Assembly (NCBI GenBank): GCA_964058805.1
Contig: CAXKVV010001181.1
Coordinates: forward strand, 1 to 59,713
Length of the DNA stretch: 59,713 nt
Direction of reading: 5' to 3'
Source: Schoenoplectus triqueter
Taxonomy: Eukaryota; Streptophyta; Magnoliopsida; Poales; Cyperaceae
Part shown: in pieces, positions 48,072-56,319 of the stretch
How the letters are laid out: every line of letters begins with the position of its first letter
Position numbering within the stretch: position 1 is the stretch's first letter
Notes under the pieces: generated by a model
Seen by the model: only the letters and a program-made list of their open reading frames with translations
The model's database searches: none
Told to the model about the DNA's origin: nothing
Position numbers and translations under genes: made by a program

Positions 48072-48904
48072 GAGAGCAAAAGAAGTTCTCCAGGTGGAGA
48101 ACTTTTTATCTGATCCATTCGATCAGAGATCAACGATCCTTATATAACAAGAATAAACCCCTTCGTGCATCAAAATTCATGTTTTTACTTCCCCATAGCT
48201 CTTGTGATTAAAACGAACCGTCCATATTAACTTTTGAAAACTCTCCACAAAAAAAAAAAAAAAAACCTCTAGAGAATAGTTACCCCTCATCTAACACATT
48301 GACACTCTAGGATAAACTCTTTTGGACGGTTATCATCTCCCTAAAATTTTAGTATGTGAAATTAGATGAATTATTTTTTTTAATCTTAAACAAAGTCAGC
48401 TAAATCTATATTTGAATCGAATAAGCATATCTCGAGATACTAATAGTAATAGGGGGGGAACTAAGCAGATCAGAACCAAAGCAAACTTAATTAGCCCTTT
48501 GCCCGTAACCCGAATACCCGATAATTAAAGAAATCACCAATTCACAATCACAGAATTCACAGTAGATCCAGCCGTAGAGAAAACGCGTACAAAAAGTGAG
48601 CGGTTCCGATGTGATCACCAAAGGAAGAACCAATTTAGGACTTCTCACTTCTCGCATGAATGGACCCCACCACGCAGCCCGTTCTCATCTCAAACAAATT
48701 CGCATTTATCATCGCCAACATCAACATCGTACATTAATGTGTTATATCGTAATAAAATAAGTGATGCCGCGTGTCAGGTTGGGTCCACGGTGGCCTCTAA
48801 GTTGGACTCGGGCTTGTGCGCCAACCAATCGGCTCTCTCCATGTTCTCTTATCATATTCTTTCTTTGAAACAAAAATATCTCTTTGACAAGAGATCAGAC
48901 AGAG
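48072..48904. other. Intergenic; promoter-like stretch without a gene
   Basis: Bases 48540-48860 are less AT-rich and contain short unique-looking segments (for example CCAACCAATCGGCTC with a CCAAT core near 48820). No coding exon could be recognised. Copy B of the palindrome element is inserted just to the right. Confidence 0.4.
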
Positions 48905-48913
48905 AACAATTTG

Positions 48914-49372
48914 CAGATTTTAGTAATAATATAATTTATAAAATTAATATTATTAAAAATAAGAGTGAGAAACGTAAAATTTCAAATATACGAATGGCAG
49001 CGCGCCACTGGTAGTGGCGCGCTGTTTGAATTTACGAAACGCGCCACTGTCAGTGGCGCGTTTCATTTTTTATTTTTATTTTTACGAAACGTGTCACTGC
49101 CAGTGGCGCGTTTCCGGTTTTTTTTTTTTACGAAACGCGCCACTGGCAGTGGCGCGTTTCCTTCTTATATATACAAAACGCACGCAGGCGCAAGTGAGAT
49201 GGAGGCGCTGCGCGGCGTTTCATTATTTTTTTGAAACGCGCCACTGCCAGTGGCGCGTTTCGTCCGCGCCACTGACAGTGGCGCGCTACCATTCGTATAT
49301 TTGAAATTTTACGGTTTTCAATCTTATTTTTAATAATATTAATTTAATAATACTTATTAATAATAAAAACTG
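48914..49372. mobile_element. Mutator-like MITE with palindrome array, copy B
   Basis: A 459-bp element starting CAGATTTTAGTAATAAT and ending AATAAAAACTG. The perfect 9-bp duplication AACAATTTG lies at 48905-48913 and 49373-49381 (a preceding G also matches). The outer arms (about 90 bases) are inverted repeats and match those of copy A, including GAGTGAGAAACGTAAAATTT and ATATACGAATGG. The interior carries six palindromes of the same design as copy A, but the spacers differ in number, length and orientation. No transposase. Confidence 0.9.
49001..49285. repeat. Array of six GC-rich palindromes
   Basis: Palindromes lie at 49001-49021, 49036-49064, 49086-49114, 49132-49160, 49233-49261 and 49265-49285. 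The central base is G, T, C, G, C, A in order. The first has one arm mismatch and the third has two (GTGTC for GCGCC); the other four are perfect. Centre spacing is irregular: 39, 50, 46, 101, 28. The spacer with TTCTTATATATACAAAACGC is the reverse complement of the corresponding spacer in copy A. Confidence 0.95.
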
Positions 49373-49884
49373 AACAATTTGTGGTAGCAGTATTGATTTA
49401 TTTGAGCTGAATGAACTGACACTCTCTCGCTCTCCTCTCCCTTCAAGGCTCAACAGCCTCTATAAAGTTTTCTTAATCCAACCAAAGTGACCAAGTCAAA
49501 CCAAACCTTGTTTTCTAAGAATTGTTTTTGATCTAACCCTTAAAAAGGAAATTTTATAAATGTTTTGTGTAGGTTCACGTTCATAATTCGAAATAAACGA
49601 TCACGTTAACAGAAATAATATTTAAAACAAAATTCATTTCATCGATCTGAACGCGAATTCTAGGTGCAACATTTTCTTTGAATCATGAATGAATTATAAA
49701 ACTCATTATCTGTTCATCTTGATCAAAAAGCTGTGGATAAAAAAAAAAAACTAAACATAGAGTCTGAATGCAGTGTTCATATTCGGAAAAAAAATCAATC
49801 TTTTTTCTGTAAATGTTTTTATATATATTTTTTGAATTGTGAACGTGGAACGCAGATAAATAAAACTTATTTTGTTAAATATTT
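49373..49884. other. Intergenic, no gene recognised
   Basis: A CT-rich unique stretch (49423-49445) follows the element. The rest is AT-rich without frames of interest. Confidence 0.5.
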
Positions 49885-50730
49885 ATATCTATACTATAGT
49901 ATATGTATTGAATCCGTTCATTGATGCTGTGATATTTTCATTATCTATATTATACTATATTATAAAGAGCGTATGTACTGAATTTGTTCATTAATGTTCA
50001 GCTTTTCAATATTTTCTTCATGATCAAAATACTTCTAATCAGATGATGTGAATAAATATTTTCAAGACTAACGGTTCAAATTTTGATCAATGTCACTTTT
50101 TCTCTCCATTTCATTTTCTATTTTTTATCATGCATTAATGGGGTCTAAAAAAGAAGTTATCCATCAAATAAATTAATAATAAACTATTTTAATTTTTAAA
50201 AACTATCCACTATATAGTTTAATTTAAAAAATATTATATTTTGTAAATCATATTTTATTAAATAATAAATTTATTTATTTATAAATTTAAGAGTTTATAA
50301 TTAATTTAGAAATAAATTATATCTAAGTAAAATGTGTTATTTATTCTTAATAAAAATTAGTGCTAGATATAAATATTTTTAAAATTAAGAAGGTTCACAG
50401 TTTCCTGCTAATAGCCAAAATATCCATATATTGATTTACAATTGAGATTGATTGATTTTACAAAAGCGACGGTTTAAATTTTGATGAAATTATTTTTTTC
50501 TTCATTTATTGGTTATTTTTTAACAGCATTAATTGAAGGTCTAAAAATAAAAGTCATACATTAATTTTTACTGTAGAAAAGAAAGCTACCCATTGTACCA
50601 CCTTAGTTCTTAGAAAAAATATTAGATTTTTATAAATCATCCTTATTAAATAATAATTTTATTTTATTTAAAAATTTGAGTGTTTTTATAATCAATTTAG
50701 ATATAAATTATATCTAAATAAAATATATGA
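49885..50730 (+). mobile_element. Cluster of Helitron-like 5' ends
   Basis: Two starts lie close together: TCTATACTATAGTATATG near 49888 and TCTATATTATACTATATTA at 49944. Both are followed by a GAAT-CGTTCATT-ATG phrase. A third, more diverged stretch at 50360-50640 repeats the order CAAAATATC, GGTTTAAATTTTGAT, GCATTAAT-GGTCTAAAAA found at 50030-50160. The order matches 46857-47130. No 3' ends were resolved, so nested or tandem truncated copies are likely. Confidence 0.5.
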
Positions 50731-51140
50731 TTTATTTAAAATAAAGTTAGTGTTACATATAATTTTCTTTACTGCATTCATTTAGTATACCGCTTGATTC
50801 GTTCGATATTAGCATGCAGAGTGGTGAAAAGGAGTCAAAACGCGTGATAGAGAGCTTATTTTAAAAAGAGGGAGAAGAGAGGAGAGGAATGTAGGTACAC
50901 TATTTAATTAAAGTAATGAGCAAAGCCAGGGGCGCAGCGAAGTAAGCGAGGGATTCTGTTAGGTTCGTGTCTCTTTGGGATCGACTAACAAACCCTCAAA
51001 ATAAATCTCGAAAGAAAATCTCCATATCTAACTTTCTATTTTTGGTCAAAAAATATATCCTCTGCAACTAAGTTTTTATTTTTGACAAAAAATATCTATC
51101 TACATAAGTGAGTTAGATAATAAAGTTATGTATTTATATA
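50731..51140. other. Intergenic, no gene recognised
   Basis: No gene. A short stretch CAGGGGCGCAGCGAAGTAAG at about 50929-50948 resembles a transposon start but has no partner. Confidence 0.4.
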
Positions 51141-51141
51141 A

Positions 51142-51222
51142 GGGGAAGGAACCATATGATAATGACTATCTTGATAATTTTGACAATGAATCTTCAAATA
51201 AATATGAAAAAAATAGAAAAAA
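51142..51222 (+). mobile_element. GATCACTTGACAAT MITE family, left-end fragment
   Basis: GGGGAAGGAACCATATGATA, then CTATCTTGATAATTTTGACA and CAAATAAATATGAAAAAAAT follow the terminal 80 bases of the family. The matching right arm is missing, so this is a truncated copy. Confidence 0.7.
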
Positions 51223-51648
51223 AAGGACACTGAAAAAACAAAAATATGTGAAAGCAATAAGAGAAGAGAAATTTTGGGAAACAAAAAAAATAGATATTTA
51301 TATATGTGTGTTATGTATTTATATAACTAAATCAGTTATTTATATAAGTGAATCATGTATTTAGATATGAAAATGACAAACATCACAAGGTTGTAGGAGA
51401 AAAATGCGTGTGAAAGAAAAGAGAAAAAAGTATCATGAACTAAAAAAAGACTTAGATATTTAAATAAATGAATCAAGTATTTATAAGATATTTATATATA
51501 AGACTTAGGTGTTTATATATATTATAAGTAAAAAAATAGTAAAAAAGAGAAAATTCACAAAAATAAAGCCATGTGGAGAAAAATTAATGACAATAATGAA
51601 ATGAAGGAGAGGAGAGATGAAAAAAGAGTATTGAGGAAATAAAAAAAA
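51223..51648. other. AT-rich low-complexity DNA
   Basis: Repeated phrases such as GTATTTATATAA and TTAGATATTTA recur with irregular spacing from about 51290 to 51530 (similar phrases reappear at 52195-52280). No coding. Confidence 0.5.
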
Positions 51649-52148
51649 TAGCTATATATCTGCGCGTTGCAGCAGAATTTTTTAAATATTATAAGATAAA
51701 AAATTCATATTTATCTAATATTAAATTATAAATTCACCAAATTATAGAGAAAACATATAATAAAGACTATATTTAATCTTGAATGAGATTTTTGCACAAT
51801 ATGAGTTAATGATTCATATTTCACCATTAATTATTCTAACATATGATTTCACCACAATATGATTTTTGCACAAAAAAGTAAATTATTCTAACATATATTA
51901 TCATAATTAATTTCTTATCAAATATGCACAAGGTTACTAAATAAAAAAAAAACAAAAATTATGGAAATAATAGTATATAAGGGAAAGAAATGGAGAGAAA
52001 GAGGAGATCAATGGACGCGATCACATACGCTCGATCAACCAACAATAAATATTATCCGTCTAATTGAGGGATAAAATGGGTATAATAAAAAATTACCATG
52101 ACAAAAATGGACCCTCCAATTCTTAGATGCTTTATATAATAGTATAGA
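51649..52148 (-). mobile_element. Non-autonomous Helitron-like element
   Basis: Read on the minus strand it starts TCTATACTATTATATAAAGC after an A, followed by a phrase GGAGGGTCCATTTTTGTCAT common behind dicot Helitron starts. It ends near the short hairpin CTGCTGCAACGCGCAG and ATATATAGCTAT. A TC start, a subterminal GC-rich hairpin about 10 bases from the end and an A/T target fit a Helitron; the final CTAT is off the CTRR rule by one base. About 500 bp, no coding. Confidence 0.6.
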
Positions 52149-52505
52149 TATAGATATGTGAAAGAAAAAAGAAGAAAAAATCTCAAAAAAAAAGACTTAC
52201 GTATTTACTTATGTTATGTGTGATATGTATTTATATAATTAAATGAGATATTTATATATATGATTCATATATTTAATGTAAATGTAGAAAAATAATAAAT
52301 ATTAAATGGACTGCCTGAAGGAAGCTCGTGAGAAAATTTTTGGACTGTAGGAGGTGAGAGAAATTTATGAAATAGGTTAAGACCACAAAAAACACGCTTT
52401 CTAATTCATACACACGCGGCCTAAACAAAAGGCTAGCTCCTATTGGTAGTCTGGTATTATTGTACTACATTAGATCACAAGCTAATCAATTTCAATTGCC
52501 TGCTT
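52149..52505. other. Intergenic, no gene recognised
   Basis: AT-rich with phrases like those at 51290-51530. No defined element. Confidence 0.5.
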
Positions 52506-52514
52506 ATTTATAAA

Positions 52515-52851
52515 CGGAAGGGGTTGACAATGAATTTTCAAATAAATATGATAAAAATTTTAAAAATAAAAATATTTATAGATATATTCTTCTACTTATA
52601 AATTGATAGTTATTTAAATTTCATATAATTTCATTATCATTTGATAGTTCATCAAATATCGTTAAATTGATACCGTTGTAAAGTGTATAATATTTTAATG
52701 ATATTTGATAAACTAGCAAGCAATAATGAAATTGTATAAAATTTTACTAACAATCGATTTATCAATAAAAAAAATATATTTATAATTTTTTTATATTTAT
52801 TTAAAAATTTATTATCAAAATTATCAATAATCAATTGTGAAGGATCTTCCC
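52515..52851. mobile_element. GATCACTTGACAAT MITE family, copy 4, in bHLH promoter
   Basis: Left end CGGAAGGGGTTGACAATG; the right end read on the minus strand is GGGAAGATCCTTCACAATTG. The arms pair through ATTTCATTATCATTTGATAG and its diverged complement. The perfect 9-bp duplication ATTTATAAA lies at 52506-52514 and 52852-52860. The right duplication forms the best TATA-like sequence upstream of the bHLH gene. Confidence 0.88.
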
Positions 52852-52852
52852 A

Positions 52853-52861
52853 TTTATAAAT
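52853..52861 (+). promoter_or_regulatory. Putative TATA box of the bHLH gene
   Basis: TTTATAAAT stands about 440 bases before the bHLH start codon and about 35-45 bases before the CT-rich leader. If used, the leader would be about 400 nt, plausible for this gene family. The motif coincides with the MITE target duplication. Confidence 0.4.
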
Positions 52862-52892
52862 CTGGGATTATTGTTCTTTTCTCTTCTCAGAT

Positions 52893-52895
<3 letters not shown>

Positions 52896-52923
<28 letters not shown>
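52896..52923 (+). repeat. (CTGCCT)n repeat in the bHLH leader
   Basis: Between four and five hexamer units of CTGCCT sit in the likely 5' untranslated region. Pyrimidine-rich leader repeats are common in plants. They make short false reading frames. Confidence 0.9.
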
Positions 52924-52925
<2 letters not shown>

Positions 52926-53188
52926 GCCTATTTTTATTTCCATCACGAGCTTTTTCAGTTCTTCAGACTTCAGTTTCATCGCAGCAGCTCTCTCTCTTTC
53001 CCTCCTCCTCTCTCATTTTCTCCGTGCGCCTCCTTTTCTTGATCTTTGAGCACGCACGCGCTGATTGGTCCCAAGTCCCCTTACTTGTGCCTCAACAGGA
53101 AACATCCAATAATCTAATCTTTATACCATACTCTTCTACTTCCTACCTCAGATCCCTCTTTTAGCCTAAACCCTCTCTAAATCAATCC

Positions 53189-53242
53189 ATGATATTGATT
53201 TCCCAATCTTTCCAAGCTGCGCCGTTGCAATTAATCGACTAA
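53189..53242 (+). promoter_or_regulatory. Upstream ORF in the bHLH leader
   Basis: An ATG at 53189 opens a 17-codon frame (MILISQSFQAAPLQLID) that stops at 53240-53242, 52 bases before the main ATG. It is in a different frame from the bHLH. Such upstream ORFs can lower translation of the main frame. The effect is inferred; the context of the ATG (TCCATGA) is weak. Confidence 0.5.
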
Positions 53243-53294
53243 TTAATTGGCGACAAATCGGGAAGAAAAAGGAAGAGGACGGGGGAATTCGGAT

Positions 53295-55148
53295 ATGTGG
53301 TCGGAAGAAGAAAAATTCATGGCTGTGCGGGTGCTAGGTCGCCAAGCATTCGACTACCTGGCGACTAACCGTGTGTCGTCAGATGGGCTAGTGGTGGTGG
53401 ACCACGATCCTGGACTCAGCGACCGGCTCCGAGACCTGGTTGAAGGCCCCGGCTCCACCTGGACCCACGCCATATTCTGGCAGCTGACTAGCTCTGCATC
53501 GGGGGAGGCGGTGCTCGGTTGGGGGGATGGCTACTGCCCCGATGATGGGCCCCACCCCCTTTATGGGGATGAGTCCCAGCAGCAGATGCGCATCAAGGTA
53601 CTTAAAAAGCTGCACGTGTTATATGGCGGCTCTTCGGAGGAGGAGATGTCTGCTGTCAGCCTCGATGGCCTCGACCGCATCAGTGGTGCTGAGATGTACT
53701 ATCTTGTCTCCATGTATTTCTCTTTTCCCCGTGGTGTTGGTGGGCCCGGTTGCACACTCGCCTCTGGCAAGCATTTGTGGGTACCCGAGTCGGCTCTCCA
53801 TTGGCCGAGCAATGCACCTGAGTTCTGCGTGCGCGCATTCATGGCGCAGTCAGCTGGGTTCAGGACAGTTGTTCTGGTGCCGCTTAAAAATGGTGTGCTG
53901 GAGTTGGGGTCGATGGAGGCTGTGCCAGAGGGGTTTGAGGCCCTGCAAAGAATCAAGACTGTTTTCTGTCAGGGTGCTGAGATGGTAGCAGCTCAGGTTG
54001 GTATGGGGAGGAAGGATGAATTGATTGGCTCTGGTGGAGTGCATCAGATAGAGTTTGTCACTGGTCAGGTTGAGAACCACTCACCTAGAATTTTTGGTAA
54101 GCATTTCAGTGTCATGTCCCCACGGTCTCAGGTCATACCTAGTTCTAATCCAGCTCCATCAGTGGGTTCAAATCGGCCAATTGGTTTCCAAGCTAATGTT
54201 GGTGTGATAAACAATTGGGGCCCTGTTGCCAGAACAGAAGTGAAATTTGTTAATGGAGCTGTGGGGATTGCCAACCATGATTCGGATCAACAACCCAAAA
54301 GATCATTTACAATCTCCTCCAGTATTGCACGGGAGGAGCCTGGTATGGTTAGCCATTTCACCTCTCCAAAACCACCACATCCACATCCACAGCCCCAACA
54401 GAAACCTCAATCCAAGCCACAATTGAATGTACTACCCAAACCTGTAATTTCACCTAAACCAGCTGCTGCTGCTGTGCCAACACCACGAAACATTGATTTC
54501 AGCAGTGGAGCTACATCTGGGACCAATCCTTTGGTCACCCAAATTGCTACCCTAGATCAAGAGGTCTCTGACATAGAGACACTCTGCAAGGAAGACAGGC
54601 CAACTGGCACATCCATGACTGAGGAGAGGAAGCCACGAAAGAGGGGTCGAAAACCAGCCAATGGAAGAGAAGAGCCGTTGAACCATGTAGAGGCTGAGAG
54701 AATGCGACGAGAAAAACTGAACCAGCGGTTCTATGCTCTTAGAGGGGTGGTTCCAAATATCTCCAAAATGGATAAAGCATCTCTATTAGGGGATGCCATT
54801 GCGTACATTCAAGAATTACAGCAGCAGGTTAAGGAAATGGAGTCAGAGAGGGAGAAATGGCCGGAGCATAATCATGCAAATAGTAAAGTATTTCCACCAC
54901 CTGAGGTTGAGGTTGTAACAGCTCAGGACAAGGTAATAGTCAAGGTGAGCTCTCCTTTTGACACACACCCGCTTTCTAGAATCGTCCATGCTTTCAAAGA
55001 GTCAAATGTCAATGTGGTCAATTCAGATGTGTCAACTGGCAACGGGTCAGTGACGCATACATTTGTTTTGAAATCACTGGGACAAGAACAGCTAACAAGA
55101 GAGATGTTGATGGCCGCTATTTCGCGTGAATTGAGTGTTTCACAATAG
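53295..55148 (+). CDS. MYC-type bHLH factor, JAM (bHLH3/13/17-like) group
   Basis: One exon encoding 617 aa from the ATG at 53295 ([15 protein letters not shown]); the frame is open upstream to 53247 but has no earlier ATG. Residues about 1-185 form the bHLH-MYC N-terminal domain, with AIFWQ, WGDGYC at 76-81 and YFSFPRG. A Pro/Gln/Lys-rich linker follows at about 357-398. The basic region reads [17 protein letters not shown] with His464, Glu468 and Arg472, the residues that read E-box/G-box DNA; Met470 stands where most relatives have Gln. The helix-loop-helix runs to about 511, and an ACT-like dimerisation domain occupies about 537-612. Family knowledge: JAM factors act in the nucleus as repressors that oppose MYC2 on jasmonate-response genes. 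Lack of introns fits that group. Which of the JAM paralogues this is cannot be said. Confidence 0.93.
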   Translation: MWSEEEKFMAVRVLGRQAFDYLATNRVSSDGLVVVDHDPGLSDRLRDLVEGPGSTWTHAIFWQLTSSASGEAVLGWGDGYCPDDGPHPLYGDESQQQMRIKVLKKLHVLYGGSSEEEMSAVSLDGLDRISGAEMYYLVSMYFSFPRGVGGPGCTLASGKHLWVPESALHWPSNAPEFCVRAFMAQSAGFRTVVLVPLKNGVLELGSMEAVPEGFEALQRIKTVFCQGAEMVAAQVGMGRKDELIGSGGVHQIEFVTGQVENHSPRIFGKHFSVMSPRSQVIPSSNPAPSVGSNRPIGFQANVGVINNWGPVARTEVKFVNGAVGIANHDSDQQPKRSFTISSSIAREEPGMVSHFTSPKPPHPHPQPQQKPQSKPQLNVLPKPVISPKPAAAAVPTPRNIDFSSGATSGTNPLVTQIATLDQEVSDIETLCKEDRPTGTSMTEERKPRKRGRKPANGREEPLNHVEAERMRREKLNQRFYALRGVVPNISKMDKASLLGDAIAYIQELQQQVKEMESEREKWPEHNHANSKVFPPPEVEVVTAQDKVIVKVSSPFDTHPLSRIVHAFKESNVNVVNSDVSTGNGSVTHTFVLKSLGQEQLTREMLMAAISRELSVSQ

Positions 55149-55930
55149 AGTGAAGACAGAAATAGGTGATTATTGATTAATGATTTTTTGTTTTGTTTGA
55201 AGTGGTAGTAGAATAGGTGATAATTAGTTGAAATGGTTTTCCTTCTTTTTGAATTTTGATGTTCATAGTTCTAGGATATCCTAGATTGGATAGGTTTTGC
55301 TGTTCACGAAAGAATCTACGTGCAATTGCTCAGTCTTGGAGCATTCTCAGTATGTACCAGTAATCCACTTGGTAACAAATTAGAAGGAAATCAATTCAGT
55401 TACTGGTTTTTTCATTAATTAATGTTTTAGCATCAATTGTTTCCCTTGTTTATTGTGATATCTGTTAGTTACTATCGGGTTGTTATATATGATACTTTTG
55501 TTGACATCTTTTGTTCCTTTGATGTCAGAAGTTTACAAAGCAACTTAGCAGTTAATTTTCACATTTTCAGTATGGAGATGGGTGCATTGTTGGAAATTGG
55601 ATTTACAACTCATGAATATTCTTCTCATTCTTGACATGGCATTCAAAGCAAAAAAAAAACAGCATTTTATTCTTGTCAAAGTCGAAGACTAAAGTGATTT
55701 CAACACATGGAAAACAAAGCAAGCAGCATATATAGGATCAAGTCCCTTTCCTGGAAGACAACTTATTATAAAATGCTCTGACGGTCGATAAAATTTAGTA
55801 AAAGCAACAAAACTGATACATCAAATCTTCTGGTGTCTAAATCAAGGTAAGAAAATTAACAACGTTGGCACTCAGAAAATTACCAGTAAAAAAATAACTC
55901 GATCTGGATCAAAGGAATATAAGCTTTACT
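55149..55930. other. bHLH 3' region and intergenic DNA
   Basis: Likely holds the 3' untranslated region of the bHLH gene. No clear polyadenylation signal was fixed. A 65-codon frame at 55437-55634 has no signature. Confidence 0.5.
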
Positions 55931-55941
55931 ATAATTAGTAT

Positions 55942-56304
55942 TTAGTATCAAGATTTTAAATGCGGATTTCAATATTTGTACAGTTGATCACTGTATAGCG
56001 CATATGCGATATGTGGGTGCATATACGATTCAGTATGCGGATATATATTTTAAAAAATTCTTATAATATTTGAATCGATCATTTATTTTTAAAGAATTTT
56101 AATGTAAAATAAGAAAATATAATAAGATATTAATATAATTTTAAATATTTTGCATGAAAAATATAATATAGTTGACTTTGTAGGCTTAATACGATAAATA
56201 TTTTAAAAAATAATGTACATTGTTGAATATGCGGATGTATATTTTTATCAATGTGATATCACACCGCATAAGCATATGCGGCCATGCGGCCGTATTTTAA
56301 AATA
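55942..56304. mobile_element. hAT-like element rich in GCATATGCG motifs
   Basis: The direct repeat ATAATTAGTAT occurs at 55931-55941 and 56305-56315. Near each edge are GATTTTAAATGCGG and CCGTATTTTAAAAT, an imperfect inverted pair. The motifs GCGCATATGCG, ATATGCGGAT and GCATATGCGGCC recur close to both ends. The exact ends are uncertain because the left terminus does not line up perfectly with the duplication. Confidence 0.55.
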
Positions 56305-56319
56305 ATAATTAGTATAATC

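Noticed and set aside
53247..53294. Extended N-terminus of the bHLH protein from a TTG
   Set aside because: The extension lacks an ATG. The ATG at 53295 is the first in frame and fits the family start.
53388..54080. Several frames of 60-153 codons overlapping the bHLH gene
   Set aside because: They are alternate-frame shadows in its GC-rich 5' half. The bHLH frame carries the family domains.
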